A DNA stretch of 5,716 bases from Clostridiales bacterium (lineage in GTDB: Bacteria; Bacillota_A; Clostridia; Christensenellales; Borkfalkiaceae). Location: assembly GCA_015055785.1 (NCBI GenBank), contig SVHQ01000123.1, positions 1 through 5,716 on the forward strand, in the 5' to 3' direction. Under the pieces are notes generated by a model. That model had not been told where the DNA came from. It worked only from the letters and a program-made list of their open reading frames with translations, and did no database searches. Positions 1 through 5,716 of this stretch are shown piece after piece (positions within the stretch are counted from its first letter, which is position 1; the number at the start of each line of letters is the position of its first letter). A program made the position numbers and the translations under genes.

Positions 1-1007
1 TTATAGCAACGGCGCATCATAAAAACGATGCGGCGGAAACAGTTTTATTTCGTCTTGCCAGAGGCACTTCGCTCTCTGGAGTGTACGGAATAAAAGGGGA
101 ACGTGATTGGCTGATTCGTCCTTTTTTAGATTGGACAAGGGTGGAGATTGAGCGGTATGCAAAGGAGAATCACCTCTCCTACTGCACCGACTCTACAAAT
201 TTAGAACGTGAAGCTACGCGAAATAAAATCCGCTTGGACGTTTTGCCTAAACTGGAAGAAGCAGTACAGGGCGCTGCGTCCAATTTGGTGCATTTTGCGC
301 AATTGGCGGCGGAGGACGATGCCTTGTTGTATGAATATAGCCAAACGCTTTTATCGAAAACAAACGACGGCTATGAAATTGCTTTTTCTAATAAAAAACC
401 GCTTTTTACGAGAGCTTGCTTAACGGCTTTAAAAGCTCTTGGCGTGGAAAAAGATTATACGGCAAAGCATTTAGACGCGGTGTTTTTATTGCAAACAGCT
501 GAGCGCGGTGCCGTGCTTTGTTTGCCTCAGAACGTGATGGCAGAAAGATGTGAAAACGCCGTTGCGCTCTATATTAAAAAAGAAGAAGTTTTTGAGGGAA
601 AGGCAGACGATAAAAAATTCGATAAAAACGGATTTGATGGGGGCAGGTACGAGGTGAAGCTGTATAGACGCCCTCCAAAGACGGAAGAAAGCGATTGGAA
701 AATTTTAAAAATTGATGAGGATAAAATGCCCTTAGATGCAGTTTTTCGGTTTCGAAAAGAGGGGGATAAAATTACTCCGTTTGGTGGCGGAACGAAAACA
801 CTGAAGAAATTTTTCAATGAAAGAAAAACGCCAGTGAAAGAACGGGGATATTTGCCTTTAATCGCTTCTGCGGAAAACGACGAGGTCTACGTTATTTGCG
901 GCGTGGAGATATCAGAAAAAGTAAAAGTATCGAAAGAAACAAATCGAATTTTATTTATTAAGATACAAATGAAAAAGGAAAAAAATTATGACAGAAATTC
1001 ATCCTAA
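1..1007 (+). CDS. tilS: tRNA(Ile)-lysidine synthase TilS, 5'-truncated by the window edge
   Basis: TilS uses ATP and lysine to convert C34 of the tRNA-Ile CAU anticodon to lysidine, so that the tRNA is charged with Ile and reads AUA; it is cytoplasmic and usually essential. The frame is open from base 3 to the TAA at 1005-1007 (334 residues seen). The family is usually about 430-480 residues, so roughly the first 100-130, including the SGGxDS PP-loop, lie before the window. Counting from base 3, the visible motifs are ATAHHKNDAAET (residues 2-13), the IRPF segment (36-39), DSTN (63-66) followed by RNKIR (73-77), and the C-terminal TilS domain with FRFRKEGDKI (248-257) and a KTLKKFF stretch, typical of the tRNA acceptor-binding region. 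A GTG at 81 is internal to the conserved N-domain and is not the start. The end overlaps hpt by 20 bases, indicating an operon. The family assignment is firm. Confidence 0.95.
   Translation, partial: IATAHHKNDAAETVLFRLARGTSLSGVYGIKGERDWLIRPFLDWTRVEIERYAKENHLSYCTDSTNLEREATRNKIRLDVLPKLEEAVQGAASNLVHFAQLAAEDDALLYEYSQTLLSKTNDGYEIAFSNKKPLFTRACLTALKALGVEKDYTAKHLDAVFLLQTAERGAVLCLPQNVMAERCENAVALYIKKEEVFEGKADDKKFDKNGFDGGRYEVKLYRRPPKTEESDWKILKIDEDKMPLDAVFRFRKEGDKITPFGGGTKTLKKFFNERKTPVKERGYLPLIASAENDEVYVICGVEISEKVKVSKETNRILFIKIQMKKEKNYDRNSS
975..979 (+). promoter_or_regulatory. Ribosome binding site of hpt inside the tilS 3' end
   Basis: AAGGA lies 8 bases before the ATG at 988, within the last codons of tilS. 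It supports the 988 start over the in-frame ATG at 1021, and its position suggests translational coupling of hpt to tilS. Confidence 0.7.
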
Positions 1008-1539
1008 CGTAGATTACATTATGTTGACGGAAAAACAAATTAAAAGTCGTATCAAGGCAGTGGCGAAACAGCTTGATAAACTGTACGAAGGGAGAAAACC
1101 CGTCGTTGTTTGCATTTTAAAGGGTAGTTCAGTTTTCTTTTCCGATTTAATTCGTCAGATGAAAACAACGTTGACGGTTGATTTCATGAGTGTTTCCTCT
1201 TATGGGAGCGGTACGAAATCGACGGGGGAAATTAAAATCCGCACTGATTTATCGACAGATATTCAAGGCCGTGACGTTTTGATTGTGGAAGATATCATCG
1301 ATTCGGGTAATACGTTATACCATTTAAAGAAGTTGCTCAATGCCCGTGCGCCTGCCAGCGTCAATATCGTAACTCTTTTGGACAAACCGGAGCGCAGAGA
1401 AGTGCCTATTGAACCCGAATATACTTGTTTTGTGATAGAAGACGAATTTGTGATTGGTTACGGCTTGGATTATGACGAAGAATATCGCAATCTTCCCTAC
1501 GTGGGCGTATTGAAACGTTGTGTTTACGAAAAGGCGTAA
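988..1539 (+). CDS. hpt: Hypoxanthine(-guanine) phosphoribosyltransferase
   Basis: This cytoplasmic purine-salvage enzyme transfers the phosphoribosyl group of PRPP to hypoxanthine (and usually guanine), giving IMP or GMP and pyrophosphate. The 183-residue product has the normal family length and is complete. Visible motifs, in order, are the pyrophosphate loop LKG (residues 44-46), the flexible-loop SSYG (70-73), the PRPP-binding signature VLIVEDIIDSGNTL (97-110) with acidic pair E101-D102 and catalytic D105, the purine-contacting lysine K133 in LLDKPERR, and the C-terminal FVIGYGLDYDEEYRNLPYVG (154-173) with metal-binding D161. The ATG at 988 has an RBS at 975-979, and the first residues match the usual family N-terminus; the ATG at 1021 would remove part of it. 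The start lies inside tilS, a common Firmicutes pairing, and no separate promoter is evident. All key residues are present. Preference for hypoxanthine versus guanine cannot be read from sequence. Confidence 0.96.
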   Translation: MTEIHPNVDYIMLTEKQIKSRIKAVAKQLDKLYEGRKPVVVCILKGSSVFFSDLIRQMKTTLTVDFMSVSSYGSGTKSTGEIKIRTDLSTDIQGRDVLIVEDIIDSGNTLYHLKKLLNARAPASVNIVTLLDKPERREVPIEPEYTCFVIEDEFVIGYGLDYDEEYRNLPYVGVLKRCVYEKA

Positions 1540-1580
1540 GAAAAAGATAGAAAAATAAAGAAATAGCTATATAAAGGCAT

Positions 1581-1613
1581 AAAAAAAGGAGCGGTTATAT
1601 CACCGTTCCTTTT
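1581..1613. terminator. Bidirectional intrinsic terminator between hpt and the lipoprotein gene
   Basis: A 12-bp stem (arms 1584-1595 and 1602-1613, one G-T wobble) closes a 6-base loop TATATC. Seven A residues at 1581-1587 run into the left arm, so on the minus strand the hairpin is followed by a T-run: a strong terminator for the lipoprotein gene, whose stop codon is at 1631-1633. On the plus strand the right arm ends in TTTT and then GTCGTT, a shorter U-tract, so it should also stop tilS-hpt transcripts, probably less efficiently. It lies 44 bases after the hpt stop codon. Confidence 0.85.
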
Positions 1614-1630
1614 GTCGTTATAGAAAGAAT

Positions 1631-2596
1631 TTAATTTGCGAAGTTTGCTGATTTTAACGTATATACCAAACTACCGAGGCTGTAATAGATGGGTGTCTCC
1701 AATTTCAAAACAACGTTGCGATAGGTGTTTGATTGAATGTTGGTGTTTTTAGCGATCCAAGCCGTCTGTGTAGACCCAGAATTTTTTTCATTTAAAACAA
1801 TGCTAACGGGATAGTATTGAATGGTATCTTTCACAGCAACGCCGTTTTTTGTAAAGGAGAAATCGATAGCCTTTTCCGCTTCAAACGTCGTTTTCACCGA
1901 TTGCGAAGCCTGCACAAAGGGGCTGTATACGTTGAATTTAGCGGAAGTGGAAAGGGTGGGATTCATGCCGCGCAACGCAAACAAGAGCTGTTCGTTGTCC
2001 AAGCAAGTGAATTTCTTCGTGTCCATCTCAAAGGAATATTTGCTTTCAACGTTTTCCTCATTTTCTTTTGCTGTAATCACCGTTTCGCCTGAATAATCTT
2101 CGTTGTAAGTAATATCAACGGTGTAGTTCATGAAGCGATAGCAATCTTTTAATGCCGTTCCGCCGTTTTCAGGGGAATGGCTGAAAACTTCTTTGTGGGA
2201 GGAAATAGGACGCAAAGCCTTGTCTGCCTTTTCAAACTTCACCAAAGAAGAAACAACGTCGTTGAAAGTCGCGGATTCCTGACCGAACGTATATACAACG
2301 TCGATCGTCAATTTCGTTTCATAGGAATAAATAGTTCTACCGTCGAGCTGTTCCGTCGTCAACGTTGTGGTGTACTTACCGTTTTGATAATCCAACGTAT
2401 AATCTTTTTGCATTGAGGTTGCTTTTTCAAAGGTGACTTCATATTCCAATGATTCGGTGAGGGTGTTCTGTTGAACGGTGTTATCTGCTTGCCAATTGCT
2501 GCTGAAAACAACTTTTTGGTTGGTGCTGACGCAGGAAGCCAAAAAAGAAGTTGTCAAAAGTAAAGCAAGGCAAGAAAATATACTTTTACGGTTCAT
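1631..2596 (-). CDS. Putative exported lipoprotein of unknown function
   Basis: I do not recognise this family. The 321-residue protein starts with a typical lipoprotein signal: MNRK, a hydrophobic stretch (about residues 6-20) and a lipobox LASC (19-22), predicting cleavage before C22 and lipid anchoring to the outer face of the cytoplasmic membrane. The mature part has no further hydrophobic membrane segment. It is rich in Thr, Ser, Tyr, Val and Asn in alternating polar/apolar runs (for example 50-105 and 155-195), which suggests a mostly beta-strand fold. Only two cysteines remain in the mature part beyond the lipid-bearing one (C152, C198), so a disulfide is possible. I see no catalytic motif, solute-binding signature or repeat. 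The ATG at 2596 has a GGAGA RBS and its own promoter, and the gene ends just before a strong terminator, so it is monocistronic. Neighbours give no clue to its job. It is surely coding: it has a full signal peptide, RBS, promoter and terminator. Confidence 0.88.
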   Translation of the reverse strand: MNRKSIFSCLALLLTTSFLASCVSTNQKVVFSSNWQADNTVQQNTLTESLEYEVTFEKATSMQKDYTLDYQNGKYTTTLTTEQLDGRTIYSYETKLTIDVVYTFGQESATFNDVVSSLVKFEKADKALRPISSHKEVFSHSPENGGTALKDCYRFMNYTVDITYNEDYSGETVITAKENEENVESKYSFEMDTKKFTCLDNEQLLFALRGMNPTLSTSAKFNVYSPFVQASQSVKTTFEAEKAIDFSFTKNGVAVKDTIQYYPVSIVLNEKNSGSTQTAWIAKNTNIQSNTYRNVVLKLETPIYYSLGSLVYTLKSANFAN

Positions 2597-2602
2597 AATT
2601 AA

Positions 2603-2607
2603 TCTCC
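2603..2607 (-). promoter_or_regulatory. Ribosome binding site of the lipoprotein gene
   Basis: On the minus strand GGAGA lies 6 bases before the ATG at 2596-2594. It fixes the start so that the lipoprotein signal peptide is complete. Confidence 0.8.
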
Positions 2608-2637
2608 GTGGTCTGTTTTTTTGTTGAATACCTTCTT

Positions 2638-2666
2638 ATTATAGCACATAATTTAAAATTTGTAAA
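2638..2666 (-). promoter_or_regulatory. Sigma-A-type promoter of the lipoprotein gene
   Basis: Read on the minus strand: -35 TTTACA (2666-2661, five of six consensus bases), a 17-base spacer, and a perfect -10 TATAAT (2643-2638) preceded by TGC, an extended -10. Transcription would start near 2631, giving a leader of about 35 bases. Its near-consensus form predicts strong housekeeping expression; no operator was recognised. Confidence 0.8.
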
Positions 2667-2706
2667 AACAAAATGGAGTTTTCCTGAAAATTCTTGTGAA
2701 AAAAAG

Positions 2707-2736
2707 CTGAAATTTTTCCAATAGATATGTTATAAT
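2707..2736 (+). promoter_or_regulatory. Sigma-A-type promoter of addB
   Basis: A perfect -10 TATAAT (2731-2736) is preceded by TGT, an extended -10. A weaker -35, CTGAAA (2707-2712, four of six consensus bases), sits 18 bases upstream. Transcription would start near 2743, leaving a leader of about 44 bases. No Firmicutes LexA box (CGAAC-N4-GTTCG type) is visible, so SOS control is not supported by the sequence. Confidence 0.75.
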
Positions 2737-2773
2737 AGTATAAAGAGCTGTATTTCAAAGCCAAAAGAAAGAC

Positions 2774-2780
2774 AAGGAGG
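2774..2780 (+). promoter_or_regulatory. Ribosome binding site of addB
   Basis: AAGGAGG, close to the perfect anti-Shine-Dalgarno complement, lies 6 bases before the ATG at 2787. An in-frame stop (TAG at 2736-2738) lies upstream with no ATG between, so the start is well fixed. This matters because it excludes a longer N-terminus carrying a Walker A motif. Confidence 0.88.
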
Positions 2781-2786
2781 AAGAAT

Positions 2787-5716
2787 ATGACGACAATCGT
2801 AAAAGCATATTCCTTAGCACAGTGTATGGAGCTGATGGCAGAATATGCTTCCGCCTACGAAACGCAGGGCGATAAAAATCTCATTTTTTGTGAAGACCGC
2901 TTAACGTTGCTCGCCGAAAGAGCGTTGTTAAAACGCATGGGCGGTACGTTTGCTTCGTCCGTATCCACGTTCGCGCGCTTTTTGACGACGGAAGAAAAAG
3001 TGATTAGTAAGCAAGGCTCGGTGATGGCTGTGGGGGACGTGATGACCCGTTTGCAGCGCGAGGGTGTTTTGCAATGCTTTACAACGGCGGCGGGCGTTGG
3101 GAATAATGCAAAGTGCATTTATGAAACGTTGGCGCAGTTGTCAGCCTCCGAGGTAACGCCTGAAATCTTGCGTGAAAGTCTTTCTTTGTTGCCAGACGAT
3201 ATGTTAAAGAAAAAGGTGGCAGACCTCGCTGCAATTTACGAAGGATATAGTTCTTTTTTGCGTGAGAATGCATACGTGGACGAGAGCAAATATCTTTCCT
3301 TGCTTCCAGCAAGGATTCGAAAAGAGGGTCTGCTGAAAGATACAAACGTCTTTTTTCTTTGTTTTAATTCCTTTACGGCGCAGGCGGCGCAAACGATTTG
3401 TGCGGCGTTGGAAACAGCGAAAAACGTAGTAGGGGTATTTTGCGCGGGTGAGGAGGAAATTTACACAAATCGCGCATTGCAGACTTTTACGCGCGTATGT
3501 TCCGATTACGGGAAAACGCACGTGCGCGAGTTGGGAACACCTTTAAAAGGCGAATCGGAATTTTTAAGGAAGAGTTTGTTTAATCCCGAACGTATTGAAA
3601 AACGCATTGAAACGGACAAGCTGCATATTTTTGAAGCGGACGATAAAGTGGCGGAGGCGGAATACGTAGCGACGTATATTCGTCGTGCGATGCAGGAAAA
3701 TGGGGGACTGCGTTATCGCGATTTTTCCATATTAACTCCCGATGTGGCAGGATATTCTTTGCCGTTGAAAAAGGCGCTGTCGGAATATAACATACCTTAT
3801 TTCATCGACGAAAAGAAATCTTTAAAACGCCATCCGCTGAGCAGATTTTTATTGGATTGCTTCCGTACCGTGCGGGAGCGGTTTTCGCCGCTTGCCGTGC
3901 AGTCGTTGACGGAAAACTGTTTCTTTGGCGAAAGCGATGCATACAGAAATTATCTTTTAAAGTTTGCCAATTATAGAGGCGGAGCGAAACGTCCGATTAA
4001 AACGGGGGATGCTGTTTTAAAAAGTTTTCCGAATGTTGCCGATTTGGAAGAGGGCAGAGCGCGCCTTTTAAAAGCGACGGAAAATATAAAAGCGAGGGGG
4101 CATGGTCGAGATTACTGCCTTGCTGTGCGAAAAATATTAGACGATTTCAATGCGAAAGAACGTTTGGAACTGTTAGAGGAAGAAATTGGCGATTTATCAC
4201 AAAAGGCGTATCTTTCTCAAATTTATCGTGCGCTGGAAAGGGTGTTGGAAGAAGCGGAAATGCTAACGGGCAAGCGCGAAATGACGATTGCGGAGTTTGA
4301 AGCGGTGTTGCAAGACGGCTTGGATGCAACGGAAATTTCCTTAATTCCTTTGAAAGCAGACGCGGTGTTTGTGGGGGATATCACCGACAGCCGCATAGAA
4401 AATGCCAACGTTCTTTTCGCTATGGGCATGACGGATGCCGTGCCGAGAAACGGAACAGATACCGCGATTGTTTCCGATAAAGAAATAGCACGCCTTGCAG
4501 AAGTAAAGACTCTGTTAGAACCTACGGTTGCGGAAGTAAATATGCGCAGCCGCGAAAGTGCGTGTTTGAATCTTTGCGCGTTTACGGATGCGTTACATTT
4601 ATCCTATCCTTTGGCTGCGGATGGTAGCGAACCAACGGTTAGCGAAGTTTTCCGATATATTGATAGAACATTTTGTGCGGTAGGCGGCGGAAAGCTTGTA
4701 AGAGAGAAGAAAATTTCGTCGAGCGATTTTAAATATAAATGTTCAGCGGTGGCGCCAGCCATTCGTCAGCTTTTAATCGAGCGTAACGAATACGAGCTTT
4801 GTAAGGAGGATACCCGTCTTGAATATTCCTCGCTTTTTTCTGCTTTGGATAAATTAAGCGTTACGGAAAAGGACGATTATTTGGCGGAAAGAGGGGGGCA
4901 TGTACGAGTTGAATGTGGAGAAGAGCTCTTTTTTAAGGGCGGGAAAATATCTCCGACAGCGCTGGAAAATTATTTTTCCTGTCCGTTCAAGCATTTTGTG
5001 GAAAAGGGGTTGAAATTAAAAGATAGAGAAGAAGCGGCAGTACTTGCCGTGGATACGGGTAATTTCATTCACGAATTGTTGGAGCGAACGGCAAAAAAAG
5101 TAGAAACAACGGAAACGGAAGAGGCTATGCGCGCTTTGGCGTTGGAAATTGGTGCGGAAATATTAAAGGGTTCTTTGTATGCCATGCAGCAAGACACTGC
5201 TTCCGATGCGGTTTTTTCCGATAAGCTTATTCAAGAGGGCGCAGAAGTAGCTGTTGCGGCGTATAGACAAATTAAAAATTCCGATTTCAAAGTGGAGGAA
5301 ACGGAAAAACAGATTTCCTCGGAGGAGTTCCACGGAAAAGTGGACCGTGTGGACGGTACGGATAAATACGTTCGAATTATCGATTATAAAACGGGCACGA
5401 TTGACGACAAAGCATCGTCCTATTACACGGGCAGGAAATTGCAGATGCAATTGTATATGTCCGAAATCAAGGGTGAACGCATACCTGCTGGCGTGTTTTA
5501 CTTCCCTGCGTCCGTGGATTATACGGCGGAGGAAGAGGGGAAATTCCGTATGCAAGGTTTTTTAAACGGCGATAGAGAGGCGCTTCTTTGTGGGGATAAA
5601 AATATTACCGAGGAAAAGAAGAGCGAATATTTCCCTGCGGCATTAAAAAACAGCGCGGTGACCAAACGCGTGATGGACGAGGAAACTTTTCGCAATTTCC
5701 TCGATTATTCGGTGTA
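2787..5716 (+). CDS. addB: Helicase-exonuclease subunit AddB (Firmicutes type), 3'-truncated by the window edge
   Basis: AddB partners AddA in the AddAB (RecBCD-like) complex, which resects double-strand DNA ends, recognises Chi and prepares 3' ends for RecA. AddB supplies an inactivated helicase scaffold and one RecB-family nuclease domain. The frame is open for 976 residues; the family is usually about 1100-1170. Domains in order: the N-terminal helicase-like part with LIFCEDRLTLLAERALL (about 32-48), the conserved RYRDF (309-313) and YNIPYFID (334-341), the degenerate motif V/VI region DSR (534-536) and GMTDAVP (547-553), then FSCPFKHF with C732, the likely first cysteine of the 4Fe-4S cluster, and the nuclease motifs GNFIH (758-762), GKVDRVD (850-856), IIDYKTG (864-870) and QMQLY (886-890). 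The catalytic H762, D853, D866 and K868 are all present. The other three cluster cysteines should lie beyond the window. Unusually, no Walker A (GxxGxGKT) is found near the N-terminus. addA is expected downstream (inference). Confidence 0.95.
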   Translation, partial: MTTIVKAYSLAQCMELMAEYASAYETQGDKNLIFCEDRLTLLAERALLKRMGGTFASSVSTFARFLTTEEKVISKQGSVMAVGDVMTRLQREGVLQCFTTAAGVGNNAKCIYETLAQLSASEVTPEILRESLSLLPDDMLKKKVADLAAIYEGYSSFLRENAYVDESKYLSLLPARIRKEGLLKDTNVFFLCFNSFTAQAAQTICAALETAKNVVGVFCAGEEEIYTNRALQTFTRVCSDYGKTHVRELGTPLKGESEFLRKSLFNPERIEKRIETDKLHIFEADDKVAEAEYVATYIRRAMQENGGLRYRDFSILTPDVAGYSLPLKKALSEYNIPYFIDEKKSLKRHPLSRFLLDCFRTVRERFSPLAVQSLTENCFFGESDAYRNYLLKFANYRGGAKRPIKTGDAVLKSFPNVADLEEGRARLLKATENIKARGHGRDYCLAVRKILDDFNAKERLELLEEEIGDLSQKAYLSQIYRALERVLEEAEMLTGKREMTIAEFEAVLQDGLDATEISLIPLKADAVFVGDITDSRIENANVLFAMGMTDAVPRNGTDTAIVSDKEIARLAEVKTLLEPTVAEVNMRSRESACLNLCAFTDALHLSYPLAADGSEPTVSEVFRYIDRTFCAVGGGKLVREKKISSSDFKYKCSAVAPAIRQLLIERNEYELCKEDTRLEYSSLFSALDKLSVTEKDDYLAERGGHVRVECGEELFFKGGKISPTALENYFSCPFKHFVEKGLKLKDREEAAVLAVDTGNFIHELLERTAKKVETTETEEAMRALALEIGAEILKGSLYAMQQDTASDAVFSDKLIQEGAEVAVAAYRQIKNSDFKVEETEKQISSEEFHGKVDRVDGTDKYVRIIDYKTGTIDDKASSYYTGRKLQMQLYMSEIKGERIPAGVFYFPASVDYTAEEEGKFRMQGFLNGDREALLCGDKNITEEKKSEYFPAALKNSAVTKRVMDEETFRNFLDYSV

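Noticed and set aside
81..1007. GTG at 81 as a TilS start
   Set aside because: The same frame is open back to base 3 and the upstream residues (ATAHHKNDAAETVLFRLARG) are conserved TilS sequence, so the gene enters from the left and 81 is internal.
1817..2096. Two plus-strand open frames of 91 codons opposite the lipoprotein gene
   Set aside because: Both are antisense to a gene with its own promoter, RBS, signal peptide and terminator. Their products show no family-like pattern.
2685..2719. Imperfect inverted repeat GAAAATT / AATTTTTC between the divergent promoters, considered as an operator
   Set aside because: The arms are short, A/T-only in their core, imperfect and about 20 bases apart; this is expected by chance in such AT-rich sequence.
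2597..2786. Search for a LexA/SOS box or riboswitch in the intergenic region
   Set aside because: No GAAC-N4-GTTC type palindrome and no structured leader were seen; only promoters, RBSs and AT-rich sequence are supported.
5163..5555. Minus-strand open frame of 130 codons opposite the addB nuclease domain
   Set aside because: It lies wholly opposite conserved AddB catalytic motifs, and its composition is what a reverse-strand shadow would give. The 105-codon minus frame at 3204-3521 is rejected for the same reason.
4978..5716. Only one iron-sulfur cysteine (C732) in AddB, suggesting a lost cluster
   Set aside because: The other three cluster cysteines lie near the C-terminus in this family, past the point where the window cuts the gene, so their absence is an edge effect.

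Overview
This window looks like ordinary chromosomal sequence from a low-to-moderate-GC Gram-positive bacterium, most likely of the Firmicutes/Clostridia. The evidence is the Firmicutes-style tilS-hpt gene pair, an AddB-type (not RecC-type) recombination subunit, a lipoprotein with a typical lipobox, strong AGGAGG-like ribosome binding sites and consensus sigma-A-type promoters. A gut Clostridia lineage such as Christensenellales is possible, but that is an impression from the protein sequences and was not tested.

Layout: (1) 1-1007 (+) is the 3' part of tilS, which makes the lysidine of tRNA-Ile(CAU). The 5' end, with the PP-loop ATP site, lies before the window. (2) 988-1539 (+) is a complete hpt, hypoxanthine phosphoribosyltransferase, whose start overlaps the tilS end by 20 bases. 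(3) 1581-1613 is a hairpin with an A-tract on its left side, a bidirectional terminator between two convergent units. (4) 1631-2596 (-) is a complete gene for an exported lipoprotein of unknown function. (5) 2597-2786 is a divergent promoter region with two good, non-overlapping extended -10 promoters. (6) 2787-5716 (+) is addB, open to the right edge (976 codons seen) and uninterrupted. It encodes the nuclease/scaffold subunit of the AddAB double-strand-break repair enzyme; addA is expected just downstream.

The genes form three transcription units: tilS-hpt (entering from the left), the lipoprotein gene alone, and addB (leaving to the right). They serve tRNA modification, purine salvage, an unknown envelope function and recombinational repair, and nothing suggests they form one system. 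I saw no mobile element, CRISPR array, RNA gene or riboswitch, and there is no gene-free stretch above 300 bases.

The points most worth a second look are the absence of the N-terminal Walker A motif in AddB, the unassigned lipoprotein, and the ending of tilS-hpt in a terminator where ftsH commonly follows in Firmicutes.
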